Source of the DNA: Flammula alnicola
Lineage: Eukaryota > Basidiomycota > Agaricomycetes > Agaricales > Strophariaceae
Direction of reading: 5' to 3'
DNA length: 64,000 nucleotides
Assembly: GCA_015499995.1 (NCBI GenBank)
Contig: JADNRV010000011.1
Span: forward strand, 310,001-374,000
Shown here piece after piece: positions 45,840-58,509 of this stretch (positions are counted from its first letter, which is position 1; each line of letters starts with the position of its first letter). The position numbers were made by a program, and so were the translations under genes. Under the pieces are notes generated by a model, which was not told where the DNA came from, ran no database searches, and worked only from the letters and a program-made list of their open reading frames with translations.

Positions 45840-46536
45840 CCAATAGCCATTTTTCTTTTCGTTGATTCCCGCTTCTTCACATCGTTCGTTCGTGACGTGC
45901 GTCGCTCTTTTATTATCATTATTATTATTTATAAACCGTCCATTCCTTTCGTCTTTCTCTATCTTCTTCTTGAATTAGTTTCCTTGTGCACATATTTCAG
46001 TACAACTCCCCCAGCAAGACATTAATCCTGTGTACTCAACTCAGCGCAATAACTTGGAAGTCAGTAAATTTAACAGTATGGACGATAGTGACAAGGTCAC
46101 GTGAGCGTTAGGCTAAGTCGCGACCATCCTGGTTTCAGCGATCACCAAACGCCATCAGAAAATTCGGGGAATTTGTACAATGCTTTATAAGGGGAATATC
46201 GGTGCTGCAATACTCTATCACCGGTATAACTTCCCATCATATGGCAGCACCCATTACATCGGCAATACATCGACACGCAGCTTAATATCTTGGCTGCCAT
46301 ATCGCTGCCATATTGATAGCAATGTGTCACTGCTGTAAGGTTGAGAGGGCATTTCAAGGCCATATATTGCTAGGTATTTCTGAGTAGTATTTGTAATGGC
46401 AATGTAACACTATTCCATCAGTTTAATATACTACATAGCCAATTGCAATTAGCGCTCGCGTCGCTTCGAGGATACACCAGCAGGTTTCAAATCTGATTTA
46501 TTTCAATACTACTAGTACAATACTGGAGAGTAGACT
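45840..46536. other. intergenic, nothing recognised
   Basis: AT-rich, with a TTATTA-type simple run near 45910-45930. No gene is supported. Confidence 0.4.
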
Positions 46537-46990
46537 CTACAGAACGGACACTGCTATGAATGTGAACAGAGCGGTAAATAAGAAAATGAGACTTTGACAA
46601 TGTACCAGAGGTGCACCCAAATTCCAGTTTCGAGATACGACAAGCTTGTACTTGAAGACAACTCGATGACATGGCGGCGCGTGGCTCGAGCACGAAGGTG
46701 ACAAGCTTGCTAGACACTCGGAAGCTCTAAAGTAAACGAAGGTCAGTGAAGGACACAACGATGATCCACGAACAAACATACCAATTGCTCCGTAAACGAG
46801 GCAAGTTGCAACGATTCCGACGATGTGAAAGAAACCAAAGAGCAGCTGACTGCGGCGGTCTAGTGGAAATGAATGGAAGAGATGTACGCCCGTCAGCGCC
46901 ATCTCTACCATCCATGAACCAAACCAATGTCGGAGTTGGGCTTGGGACGCTCGTCAGCGTCGCAAGCCCAACAACGACATGGGAGGAGAG
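46537..46990 (-). CDS. small predicted membrane protein
   Basis: A minus-strand frame reads VVVGLATLTSVPSPTPTLVW, then MVEMALTGVHLFHSFPLDRR, then FGFFHIVGIVATCLVYGAIG, then a hydrophobic end SLIFLFTALFTFIAVSVL at 46537. Three or four hydrophobic segments are seen. A GT-AG intron inside (about 46790-46735) is possible, with ASECLASLSPSC as the following exon, which would remove the MFVRGSSL stretch. The start is unclear because an in-frame stop lies just upstream of ACLSSHVVVGL; a 5' exon may exist. I do not recognise the family. Confidence 0.4.
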
Positions 46991-48290
46991 ACAGGCTTGT
47001 TCAGGAGTTCTCTAGTTCTTTTCCATAGGTTTTTCACGTCCTAGAGGGAGTGGCCTTGGAGTGGCCTTGGGGGAGAGCAGCAGCAGGCCGCGGTGGGGGA
47101 GTGAGGACATATTGGTGGGAAGAAAGATGCAAGCAACAGAAGTTCAACTTACATCAATTTCCTTTTCCGATTGTTGAATGCATTCACGTGATCTCCGGCT
47201 TAACGCGTTCCATTGCCGATGTGCCTGGGTTCCCACAACAATTCTCTAAGTCCCTCTTACGACTTTGTGCGCTGATTTGAAAGGTTTGAAGGGTCTGGAT
47301 GAGTTCTAAGGACTTGGAGTAATATCCTGTGGTTAAATTCTGTTTGTATCCATCATTCCCAACTCCGATTCTCAAGTCCGCGACTGAACGTTCAGTAACC
47401 TACTCAAAGCACTGCCGCCTGGCTCTGCAATAGAATAAGGCAGGCAAAAGCATGACGCTCGGGTTGACTTCATATCTTCCAGTCGTGAGGTTACAGGGAG
47501 AAATAGCGCTGACCTCACTTGATAATTCCTTGCAGTGTTGATGAAAATCTGACCGGGTGATTAGAATGTTGGAACCAAGATGAGGTTACTGTTGTAAATT
47601 GTCATCCTGATGAGATCGTCAGATAATAATATATAATTGCGGAATATCCGTGATGAATAGCTTACAGTAGTGCCATCAATCCGACGCCTAGGTTATAATC
47701 CCTTATCATGGCTTGTAATCCACCGTAATTCTGTCACTGCATCATGAGCGTCACAACCTCATATCAATTTTTCCACGATTTACTGATGGCTTACTTGTGC
47801 TGGCAGTCCTATGTAAAAACGGTACACTTTGCGAACTCATTCATTCCTTGAACCTTCCTCTTTCGTTTTCGCGAATTTATGTGAGCGTGATATTTTTACT
47901 GACTTTCATGCATTGATTGATCCTAATTCAGATATGAGACTTTGTCCATTCCACTCACCGTGACGATATCGCCACATCATGCCGAGTTCTCCGAATTCAA
48001 ATCTGCAGCCCTCCTTTGCACGCAGAAAGAGAAAAACGGATTGATAACGAATGGCCTGCATGGGATACACTCATTTGTCGTGCGTGATACACCCAATTCA
48101 TTTAATCGCATTAAAACCCAACCATAAGCAGAATATAAATTTCGCACCCCAATCTTTATTCACTTCCTGCGTATAGCCGTTTTGTGTCGCTTTGTTAGTG
48201 CGGGCGCTTAAACGTGATACACATGACTCGGTTCTATGACGCAATTCTAGAATTATCTCTAACTTGAACTACCATCTACTTTGGACCACA
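46991..48290. other. intergenic region upstream of Argonaute
   Basis: No gene is supported in these 1.3 kb. It should contain the Argonaute promoter. Short frames only. Confidence 0.45.
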
Positions 48291-51200
48291 ATGAGCTCCA
48301 GAGGCAGAGGACAACCCCATGGACGTGGAGGATCTTCAGATACCACTGCGGGCAGAAGTGGCGGTGGAGCGCGGGGATTCGAAGGCAGAGGTGTTGGTGG
48401 CGGACGTGGGCGTGGGCGTGGATCTGAAGGCAGAGGCCGGCCAGGCGGTGGCCGGGGTGGTCCTCGTGGCGGTAGAGGCTTGGTGGTTCCGTTATCTTTG
48501 CAGAAAACGTCCCTGTTCAAGTACCCACCAGGCTCTCTCCTGCGAATCTTCAGAAGCTCGTCGACGGCTTCAAATCGTTGACGGTCAAACCAGAACAACC
48601 ATTGCGTCCAGGATATGGCACCGCTGGCACTCCTATTACTCTTCGGGCAAACTTCTTTGCCGTGAAGGTCCCACAAGGTCCTGTATATGACTACGTGGTC
48701 GAAGTCATCCCAACAATCACCCCAAAGACGGACATCGATAGGATAAAAGGCCGACTCTTCGACCTCCTGGAACTAAGCCCCCTTTGCAAACCCCACGTTC
48801 CATACATCGCACACGATCGCAGCCAGAGGGTAGTATCAGCGAGGAAACTACCACAACCTTTGGATATCCAAGTTCCGTTCTATGACGAGCATGAAAAAAG
48901 TCCTGGGCCCAACGCAAAGGTCTATACCATTTCGATCAGGTTTGAAAGAGAACTGGACCCTCGTCAGTTGACACGGTACGTGTCATTGATCTGTCTATCC
49001 TTTTTAATTAGGTTTTGACTTCCTACCTGTCTAGCTACATGGATGGCAATCCAGGTTCTCGTGACTATGTCACCCTTCCTTTGATATCGGCTCTCAATCT
49101 TGTTCTGCAACAATATGCAAATCGTGCCGGAGTGCGTGTTGGGAAGAGTCGCTATTTCTTCCCGACGTCGTCAAAATACAGTCTTGGTCCTGGTCTTGAA
49201 GCCATACAAGGGTTTTACGCTTCTATCCGTCCAGCATACAAACAACTCATGGTCAATGTGTCAGTACAGCTTTTGGACATTGTGTATTGTCTCCCGGCTA
49301 ATTTTATTTTATTTTACTTAGGAATGTTTGCATGACCGCCTTTATCGTACCTGGAAATCTAGCAGACAGGTTGATGGAATTCAACCGGAACTCGAGAGAT
49401 GCTATGCCAACGTTACCAAGAACACGGTCAAAAGCATGAGGGTCAAGGCGCTTCATCTTGGGTACAGAAAGAAACTCATCGCTATCGGAACTACCTCTGC
49501 GCGCAACACATATTTCAATTGCGAAGAGTTCGGCGGCAAAATCTCCGTAGAGAGATACTTCTTCAAGAGTAAGTATGGAACCCTTCTTTCAGCTATTGTC
49601 TCTCGAATACATTCCACAGAATATAAACGCAAGTTGAATCATGCAACTGACCTTCCAGTAGTGGACCTGGGTACCACCAAGAGGCAGTGGGTTCCAGCAG
49701 AACTATGCGAGATCGAGCCCGGAAACGCCTTCCGAGAAAAGCTTAGCGACAGAGAAACGGCACAAATGATCAGATACGCACGCCACCCCCCAAAGTCAAC
49801 GCCGAGGATATTGTCAACCGTGCTTTCCCGTCCTTGGGTTTGGCTCCTGCCAAATCGCCCATCAATGGATTTGGCATCGAGGTCGACACTAATATGTCTG
49901 ACATACCGGGTCGTGAGCTTGCTCCTCCACGGCTGACGTACAAAGTCGGGCAGGCCAAGGTCCAAAATGGGAGCTGGAACATTCGCGATGTGCAATTTCA
50001 TCGGGGTGCGCGCATAGGCAGCTGGTGGGTCCTAGTCGTCAAGGATGGGAGGGGTATCATACAGGGGCCGCAAGATGGCAATCTCCAAGGTCTTGTGCAA
50101 AGTTTCAGCGCGAAGTTGCGCAAAAGTGGGGTTGCCGTACCTCGGGGCTACCTACTTTTTTGCCTCCAGCAGCATTACCTGATCCGAGCAGCGACCCAGA
50201 TAGAACTCTCGGGCTCAACATTATTCGGGAAATCCTCAAGACGGCTTTGACCCAGTCCAAAGTTGGCAAACCCAGCTTCGTTCTGGTCCTTCTCGAAAAC
50301 CGCGACCATTATATTTACCCTGGTATCAAGGTATTTACCTTCTCTCGCTGCCTCTCGTAAGCCCATTAAGCTGATTATTTGGTTCTCTAGCGCATCGGAG
50401 ATGTCGAATTGGGTATCCACACGATTCACATGCAACTCGAGAAGGCTTTGGGCGACGAAAGGAACGAAGACCACGAAAGGAAGCAAGACCAATATTTCTC
50501 AAACGTTGCCTTGAAAGTGAATACGAAATTGGGTGGGATGAATCATCTCGTATGTCAAATCTTCTATGACACCTCTGGACAACTCGGACTTTGACTCATT
50601 TGATTTATTTAAATTTGTAGCTCGAAAATAGGGCGATGGGCTGGTTGACGAAGAAGAAAACGATGATGGTCGGTATCGACGTTACCCATCCGGGCCGCGG
50701 AAGTAAACATGGGACGCCGTCTATTGCGGCCGTTGTTGCCAGCGTTGATGACGATTTCGTACAATTCCCTGCGAGTCTTCGTATCCAAAAGAGCAAGAAG
50801 GAAGTGAGTAGTTTGCTCCAGCGATTCGCGCAGACGAGAAGCTGATGACCGGCCTTTATAGATGCTTGACGAATTGAGAGATATGATGGTCGAGCGTCTG
50901 CTCGTTTATGAGAAGAAGAATGAAGTCCTTCCTGCGAGGATAATTGTTTATCGTGATGGTGTTTCGGAGGTATGTAAGCTAACAGTGCCACGGTCGACGT
51001 GGCGTAAACGAGTGAGTGAATTGCAAATCTAATATTCTCGTCACCAGGGCCAGTTCGACATAGTCTTGAAAGAAGAGCTTCCACAGATTCTTGACGCATT
51101 CGAGAAGCTGAGCACCAAGGACCGCAAGAACTACAAGCCTCAGCTTTCGATCATCATTTGTGGGAAGCGGCATCATGCAAGGTTAGCTTTACTTTTACGT

Positions 51201-51839
51201 CGCTTGATATGTTCGAAAACTTATGTTATATAGGTTTTATGCTACTAATTCACAATACGCAGATCGTAACGGCAATACACGTCCAGGAACAGTGGTCGAT
51301 AAAGGTGTCACAGGCGTGTAAGTTCTCTTAAAGACTGAAAGATTTTTGCATTCTTGCTGAACTGTTTTTTTTTTTGCCCGACAGATTCGACTTCGACTTC
51401 TACCTCCAAGCGCACGCGGGGATTCAAGGCAGCGTCAAGTCGACGCACTACACCGTCGTGTACGACGAGAACAACTTACAGGCGGACGAGATCCAGCAGG
51501 GCACACACGACACGAGCCACCTGTACGGGCGCGCGACCAAGGCCGTCAGCTTGATCCCGGCGGCGTATTATGCGGATCTGGCATGCGAGAGGGGCCGATG
51601 CTACTTGAATGAGTTTCTCGTGGACGACAAGTCGTCGACTGCGGGAGGGAGGGGGAGGCTTAGCAAGGAGGAAGAGGCTAAACAGGTGTTTGAGGCTGCG
51701 AAAAAGGCGTGGGGAGAAGGGGTGAGTGTTGCTTTCTTTGCCTTGAAATTTTCCTTGGAACTCGATGTTGACGCATTGCTTTTTCTTTCTTTCTTTCTAG
51801 CTGCATCCTGAATTGAGGGATAGCATGTTCTATATCTGA
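48291..51839 (+). CDS. Argonaute (QDE-2-like) RNA-silencing effector
   Basis: It binds small RNAs and silences complementary transcripts, including transposons. Domains in order: an Arg/Gly-rich N-terminus (MSSRGRGQPHGRGGSSDTTA and further RGG-type repeats), N domain (PLRPGYGTAGTPITLRANFF, KTDIDRIKGRLFDLLEL), linker (AIQGFYASIRPAYKQLMVNV), PAZ (from VCMTAFIVPGNLADRLMEFN to NCEEFGGKISVERYFFK), MID (from SWNIRDVQFHRGARIGSWWV), and PIWI (MVGIDVTHPGRGSKHGTPSI, IIVYRDGVSEGQFDIVLKEE, HARFYATNSQ, SHLYGRATKAVSLIPAAYYA). The slicer residues are Asp in GIDVTH, Glu in KKEMLDEL, Asp in YRDGVSEGQ, and Asp in AYYADL where human AGO2 has His; this DEDD form is known to be compatible with activity. Frame breaks without introns occur near 48480, 49415 and 50145. 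The stop at 51837-51839 follows ELRDSMFYI, a normal hydrophobic Argonaute end. Confidence 0.9.
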
Positions 51840-52532
51840 TCTTGCAAGTGATCAAGTATTTGACGACTCTCGAATCTTGAGCTCCAACGCAATCCATTGC
51901 AACAATATATGTATATACTCGTACTTACATTATATTTCTAAATCCCTGATGATATTATAACAGTCAAGAGCCAGGTTATTGGGTTCAGTTCGGAGAGTAA
52001 TCGGTCAGAAGTATTATTGCTAACCTAAAGCCGATGGTGGTGGTCGTCAACATAAACAGGTAGAGCGTGATTGTTCGGTGTTATTTCGTTCTCGGCGTTG
52101 AGGCTGGCTCTTGAGTTGGGAGTAGTTCTTCAACATGTACTGCATTAGAATTTAGTAACACTGTTTGCAGTGGGACGGCCCTTGGACAAGTTTGAAAGGA
52201 GGATGGTCCTGATTCTGCGCCCGAGTGTAGCATTTTCGGATAGCCTTCAGACGCCCAACCCAGAGGACCTGATGCAGCATAAACGAACAGAAGGATTAGT
52301 CAAAAAAAGGTGGCAACAAGGAGAATTTGAATTTCAAACCAACGCCCCAACGTATTCGATTAGCGGGCTGGATGCAGCAGGCGGAACCTCCTCATATGCC
52401 GAGTTGTCAACGCGACCTCTTTTTAAAGGATGCTAGAGCAGCTTTTGCGATACATGGCCTCGTGATTAATGGAGAACAGATCTATATTAATTTCGATACA
52501 TCGTTCTGAGATCTGGTTATGAAGGCAAACTC
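51840..52532. other. intergenic, nothing recognised
   Basis: It separates the convergent Argonaute and DUF6534 genes. An 88-codon plus-strand frame at 52170 has no recognisable domain. Confidence 0.4.
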
Positions 52533-53960
52533 TCATATGTCATCCGAGTCTTCGAGGTGGATAGAGCTGTTTCTCCGACCGGGATGGAAGCGTAAAACTG
52601 ATATTTCCATATGTTTTACATCCTCGTCTTTGTGCCCAATGATTATCCTGTTGTTGAGTAAAACCATCATAGAGTTCGAATACAGTTTACTCAAAACGGA
52701 GACACTGGTGTCATAGTACGACAGATGTCCTGGGAGGAAAGCAAGGATGAGACTGACAATTGCCGTTGCGGCTAATGAAGAAGAATGGGTTTTGGAACAT
52801 CGGTGAGTCACAATTTTGCAATTCCGAAAGTCCTCCATACCTGTTAATGTACCTGTCTCTACGGTCAGGCGGATAATTCCTTTTAGAAATTGGCTTGTTT
52901 TCAATATGTTGGTTTCGCTGCGAGAGAGCTGCATGGGTTAATGAGGGGCGGTTGAGGGGCGGTGTGTTGAAAATATCAAGTATGTACTCACCGTGTAGGT
53001 CATACAGACGGCAACTAATACATCACATAGAGCACTACTTGGATACCAGACCTAGAGTCATCCGCTGTCAGATATGTAACACTGAATCATGTATACTTAC
53101 AGCTAGTGTCGTGAGCACATTTCGACCATAGAGCCCTGACAAGTGTCCGATAAGTTTTACCTGTATGCCGAGGGCAATGCCAGCGCCCAGCTGGACGAGG
53201 CAGCACTTCAGAAAGTCAAGCAATTCAGCCTGCCGGCCCCGGAGTTGTTAAGGTAGTCTTACACAAGCAATTACACATACTACTGCTTTGTTCTGCATGA
53301 GCAAGCTGATTCGATAAGCATAGAAGCTTTGGCACGTAAAGGTGACTATGAAAATGAATAATGAGGTGAAACGAACATCTTCGCAAATCGCCTAAAAAAA
53401 GCACGAACCTATTCCGGTAAGGATCGGAACACTAAACCAAAGTGTGTTGACCTCGTCTAGAGAAGCCAGATCCGCAAATCCCAGAGCAAATGTTTTGAAG
53501 AGGTCGTGCATCAAAAGAATTGTCTGGGATGCCTCAAGGAGGTACACCCAATACACCAATGTTCGTGTAACCACTCGATCTTTTGGGAAGGCGAGGTAGT
53601 ATACGTCTTTGACGGCAGTATTGGGGCTCAGAAGCAGCTCAGATAAGAACTTCAAGACACGCACAAACTTGTACCGTTAGGATTCCAAATAAACCTGAGT
53701 TTAGAAGGCCGGCGAGTAGCTGGCCATGACTGATCAGTAATGGGAGCGTTCTAAAAGATAGACACTAATACTCACCCGAGGTCCTGCCCTGGAAAAGTGA
53801 AAATGATTATCGACCGTCGAAATATTCGCGAAAATGTCGAAACTAACAGTTTGCTCAACTCTAAAGAGCCTGGTGCCTCAGGAAGAGAAGCCGTGAAGGG
53901 CAGATGGGAAAGGATCTGAAATGAGCACTGTCATGGCAGACTTATACATAAACGCTACTT
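52533..53960 (-). CDS. DUF6534-type seven-helix membrane protein (copy A)
   Basis: Member of the large basidiomycete-specific integral membrane family with a C-terminal DUF6534 region; function unknown. Seen in order on the minus strand: LLNSGLFGILTVQ (helix 2 region, near 53700); YYLAFPKDRVVTRTLVYWVY, LLEASQTILLMHDLFKTFAL, DEVNTLWFSVPILTGI (53640-53410); VQLFYAYRI-like sequence after an intron; AGIALGIQVK; VWYPSSALCDVLVAVCMTYT (near 53020); FLKGIIRLTVETGTLT (near 52870); and ATAIVSLILAFLPGHLSYYD with YSNSMMVLLNNRIIIG, ending LEDSDDI at 52533. The family hallmark, R-L-T-E-G plus YSNS-M-LN-R, is present. Exact N-terminus and some introns are not resolved. Confidence 0.72.
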
Positions 53961-55602
53961 AGAATCGGAGAATGCAAAACCCCAAATGGCGACGTCTTAT
54001 ATCTTAAGGCGACTTCTAAAAATAGAATGCCCTTCAGCGTCAAATATTGAGCATCACTTGCGCAGCTCTGCCCAGCAGAAATAATTCCCCAGAGCATCCG
54101 AGACTGATTGAACGATACGTCGACAATATATAGGGACTCAGTCGGTCTGCACCCAACGCAGCCTGCAAAATCTTTCTAGAGTTGGAAAAAAATCATCAAA
54201 TTCAGGATCTGGGACAACGGCACTTAAGAAGTTCCGGCTCCCATAAGACATCTGATGGAAAGGGCGCTTTTGTCTTTTGCGGCGGAGGTTTTGTTAAAGT
54301 AGCACTCAGGCTCAGCAATTGATGGAACCCTGAGTCTCCTGACGATGACGACAAATGTACGAGTACATATGATGAGACCTGTCACCAAGGTGATTGATTC
54401 CTGCCGACCTAACTCCAAAAAATGAAAGCGCGAAAATATAACGAATTGTTCGATGAGAAAGAGAGCAATTAATACAATTGTAAAGCAGAACACCATACCT
54501 AGGTATGAGAACGCACGCTGACAGAAGACTGAAAGCCGTGCAGAGGAAAAAAAGCAAAACGGAAAGGATGAAGAAAACTTACTTGATTGTTTCGTTCGAG
54601 CGATCTCAAATTGCCTTTTCAGTCTCCTGTAAGTACATATACAAATGAGAAATTTAGAAAGAAAGAAAAGATGGAGCAGAAAGTAAGACGACTGACTTTG
54701 GATTGTCCTCCAGCTTGGGCCGATGAACCGCTTAGCTGTCAGCCGAGTCCAATAGATGAGGGAGTTTTGCGAGAAATGGCAGACGCTCATAAGGCGCAAT
54801 ATCGGTATCTTTCGTCCTAAGGATGTATCTGGCTTCATGCGTCATTGAGGATGCGAGCCACTCGGGAGGACGACCAGGGATAGAATGGCTCTATGCATCG
54901 GGCAAAGTATACGGCATTTATGCCTTTTACAGATCGTTTCGAGGTATCGTATGGCTACAGATGACGCCCAAGCGATTGTGCAAGACTTGAGCAGGCCAGG
55001 GATAGTTTACGGGTCGTATTCTGAACCTAAACAATGACCTTGTTTATTTTAGTCGCTTCCAGGGCAAGCGAGAGACGGCCTCAAGGGACTAGATGGGTAT
55101 CTGCTATCCTCTGCCCTCGATACCCTTTTGAGTCTCGTCGTTAACAATATTTCTTGGACAACGAAGGACAGACCTTTCGAAAAAGGTAAATTCGTCGCTT
55201 GCTTCTGAATTATTTCTGCTTTCTTACGGAAGAAAACGTCCGTCCGGTAGTATAGTCCAATCCCAGTGTCAATAGCTATTGTTCTGCAAGATTCTTTGCG
55301 CAATTGGAAGTGCCAGCAGTAGTGAAATGTTATGCACCAAGTCCCGAGAATTTTGTAATTAAGCTTGAACGCCATCGAGACGCATATTATTCGATGTGTC
55401 AGGTAGAAGCTTATATTGTGGATGATTCAAGAACAATGACTGCGAGGAAACTGGGAGTTGAGGGAAGCTTGGAAGAATATGTAGCAGAGGTGAGCAGAAG
55501 GTTGAATGCGCGCATTTGCCAGGTTGTTGGGCGGGTTGTTTGGCACCGCCCTCATTGGCTGCGCTGCCCAAACATCGCCAAGGACGCCTTCTCTTCGCCA
55601 CC
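53961..55602. other. region with two weak coding candidates
   Basis: A minus-strand frame at 54224-54838 (204 codons) contains hydrophobic stretches (MVFCFTIVLIALFLIEQFVI; SITLVTGLIICTRTFVVIV) with apparent introns, and may be part of a membrane protein. On the plus strand, 54951-55510 gives MATDDAQAIVQDLSRPGIVY, then GLKGLDGYLLSSALDTLLSL, NNISWTTKDRPFEKGK, and EVPAVVKCYAPSPENFVIKL with KLGVEGSLEEYVAEVSRRLN. I recognise neither, and both contain stops or frame changes. Confidence 0.3.
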
Positions 55603-58509
55603 ATGGTCAATGGGCTCGCTGAAGCTTCTTTCAAGGATATCCCAGAGATATTTGAGGTACGTCCATTTAAAACATATCTGAGGCTATGCTAATGCACGAA
55701 AATCAGATTGAATTAACGAATCGCTTACCTCTCGCACTGAATCGCTATGTACGTGTCCCACTGCAGGAACTCGAGTAGAAAGGGTTGTTACTAACGCGCT
55801 ATATCAGCTTCGTTTCGAGAACTCGGACCCCCTGATCTGTGCCATGTCGTGAAAAGCACAGGACGCTCTGGCCAGCGTGATGTACTTCCTCATATTACAA
55901 GTTTCGAGCAGCAACTGAGTGGTACTGCAGCTCGGGTCCTACCACTACATATCCGGCGTCGATGCATCCTCTTCTGCATCCCTGGCCGCATACATCAACT
56001 CCTTGACGTACGCCATTGAAGACAGCTCGGCCTGGTTCTCCAAGACTCCCCAGTGGAAGGTGAAAAACGGTTGCTACTGGTACGTTCTAGTTTCGTAGTC
56101 TTATGCCATGCTCATCTCCTGAGACAGCTGCTTCAATGCGTTTTCGCGGGTTGATATTCGCGTCGACGTCAAAATCCCCGGTGGAGTAAATGCGTACGTT
56201 ATTGATCTCCGTGGTGAAAGGTACGTTCAAGCCAGTATCTCCTTGGCTTGCTTTGCTCAGTGATAACGTAGGCACGAAGCAACGCCAGAGATATGGCAGA
56301 GACCTATGTCTCTGCGCTCCTGCGTGCAATTCTATACTCGGATGACCCGACCTATTTCCTAGACGCGTACCGCAAGCTCGATCCGATTACATCCCGCGAA
56401 GGCGAATTGAGGTTCCTTCAAGCTGCAGAGGCGTTATTTACGAAGGGCTGGCAAGTGGGATCGGACCCAGAGATTCAGGTTGCCACTGTTGTTTCAAATC
56501 ATCTCACTGCTGGCATCATGAAATATTTCGGAGACAGTGGAAGATATCAACAAGTCGCAAACCTGTTCGAGAAGCTGGCTGTTAGGGAACCTGAGGTGGC
56601 CTCGCTGCTTGCGAGGAGCTACATTGGAATGAGTGAGCATTTTGCTTATGCCGTTGACGTGTTACTGATCAGGCTTAGACGAGGAGGTCAAGGCTGTGCA
56701 AATCATAGCAGCTGCGATGCGCCAGACACCGCAAGCATACACTCTGCTCCACGTCCAATGCGACTTTCTTCGCTCGAAAGGCAAGCACGAATGGGCGCTC
56801 AAGCTCGCCCGACAAGCGGTGAACTGTGCACCCAGCGAATTCGTGACCTGGGAAAAACTGGCAGATTTGTATATCGATCTCGGGCAGTTCGATTCGGTAT
56901 TTTTCCAACTATCTCTGTTTTGTTAAATTTGTCTGACGATTGCTCCCATAGGCACTTTTAACACTCAACTCGTGTCCGATGTTTACCTTCAATGGCCGCG
57001 ACGCCCACCGGGCTCTTCCAGCGACTAAAGTCCACTTACCCTTCCATCGACCTATCGGTGACATTCTGCCTGAAAGGCATAAAACAGAAGATGACGAAGT
57101 AAGTTTCCTGATATGAACACCCTTCGTTCAATACTAAAATTCCTAGGCCGAACCTGCATTACAACGTCTGCCAGCTCCAGGTCTTCGTGGGACCTGGGCG
57201 AGAGCATACGCGCTTTTGACTCGTCTGGTCTCACAAATCGGATGGGATGAGCTCCTAAAGACACGGAGCCTGGTATTCGTCATGGAGGAGGAATACCGCA
57301 TGCAGAAGGCGCAGGGCGACATGCAACAGGCGCTCGGGTCGGCCAACAGCGTCGTGCCCGAGACAGGACGGGAGAGTGATCTGGGAAGCGCCGTGATCCA
57401 TGAAGATGGGACAGTGGTGCGGCCATCGATGGACGATGCGGCGTCGACGAGGGCGATGATGGCGCCGCCGTCGCCGAGGCTGGATGCGGCGGAGAGCGGC
57501 GAGCTGGAGCACCCTTCGTCGGCGATTCCAACGATTAGAATCTCGACGGAGAGTTCGCGCACGAAGGATAAGGATGAAGAGTCGGAAGTGACGAAAGTTG
57601 ACGCTGAGGAAGAGCCGGCGGTGGATACGAAGAAGAAGGGTAAAGGCAAGGCGACGGAGGAGGATGAAGAGGAGCAGCACCAGGATGATGACGAAGAGGG
57701 TCAGGAAATTGTGCAGAAACCAGCGAATGGAGAGGCACAGACGAACGGGATCGATGTGCATGCGCCGGAGAAGCCTGTCCAGCTGCTGGCGAAGGAGAGC
57801 AGAACATCAACGAGGCATCTCCTGCATCGACACAAGAGCCATTCTCGTTCAGCACCAAGAGACTGTGCGAAGATGGCTTGATAACTTGTTCATGGTCTTG
57901 TACGAAGTACGCAACATCCTCCACCTTTTCTCTTCATCATGCTGAACAACTTTTGTTACTTTCACCTCAGGATCTCCGCGTATGGACTATTTTCCGAGCT
58001 GAAGTCGCGCACTTCAAAACACAACACGTCGCATACCGCAAGACGGGTATGGAGTGGGAGATACTAGGAGACCTGGGGCTGCGGCTGCATCACAAGGAGG
58101 AAGCGAAGGAGGCGTATCAACGATGCCTCGACAGCCCTCGGTACTCCGTGAAGCCGTGGGCGAAGCTAATGGAGATGTACGCGGAGGAGGGCGACATACA
58201 GCGCAGTGTGCAGACGGCCATTCGGGTGGCAGCGTATCAGTATGCGGATTATACAGAGATGTCGGTGCGTACCCTCTCCCTTCTCTGGCTGTCGTTACTG
58301 GTATTGACACGGTATTTCTCTTGCGCGCATCGCATATACAGTATCCAACCCTGATCGCACGTGCATTCTTCAAGCTCGGCCAGATACACGGACATGCCAA
58401 GATCAACTTCACACTCCTCAGCATGGGCCTGCCGGAGCCCATCCTCAAAATTATGAATAGCTACTTGCAGTACGGGAAGACCTTTGGAGTGGAGGGATGT
58501 GACTTCTGA
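55603..58509 (+). CDS. ChAPs family exomer subunit (Chs5p-Arf1p-binding, Bch1/Bud7-like)
   Basis: By family it is a cargo-recognition subunit of exomer at the trans-Golgi, which exports chitin synthase and other cargo to the cell surface with Chs5 and Arf1. The start at 55603 gives MVNGLAEASFKDIPEIFE. Further: FRELGPPDLCHVVKSTGRSG (near 55810), CCFNAFSRVDIRV-type and KIPGGVNAYVIDLRGE (near 56170), ETYVSALLRAILYSDDPTYF and DAYRKLDPITSREGELRFLQ (56300-56420), TPR-like helices (SLLARSYIGM, QIIAAAMRQTPQAYTLLHVQ, HEWALKLARQAVNCAPSEFV), a disordered acidic insert (EEDEEEQHQDDDEEGQE near 57680), and TPR-like EWEILGDLGLRLHHKEEAKE. The end is ...YLQYGKTFGVEGCDF at 58509. Frame breaks: near 55920, and near 56293, where one G seems missing before AETYVSALL. 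Introns interrupt throughout. Confidence 0.85.
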
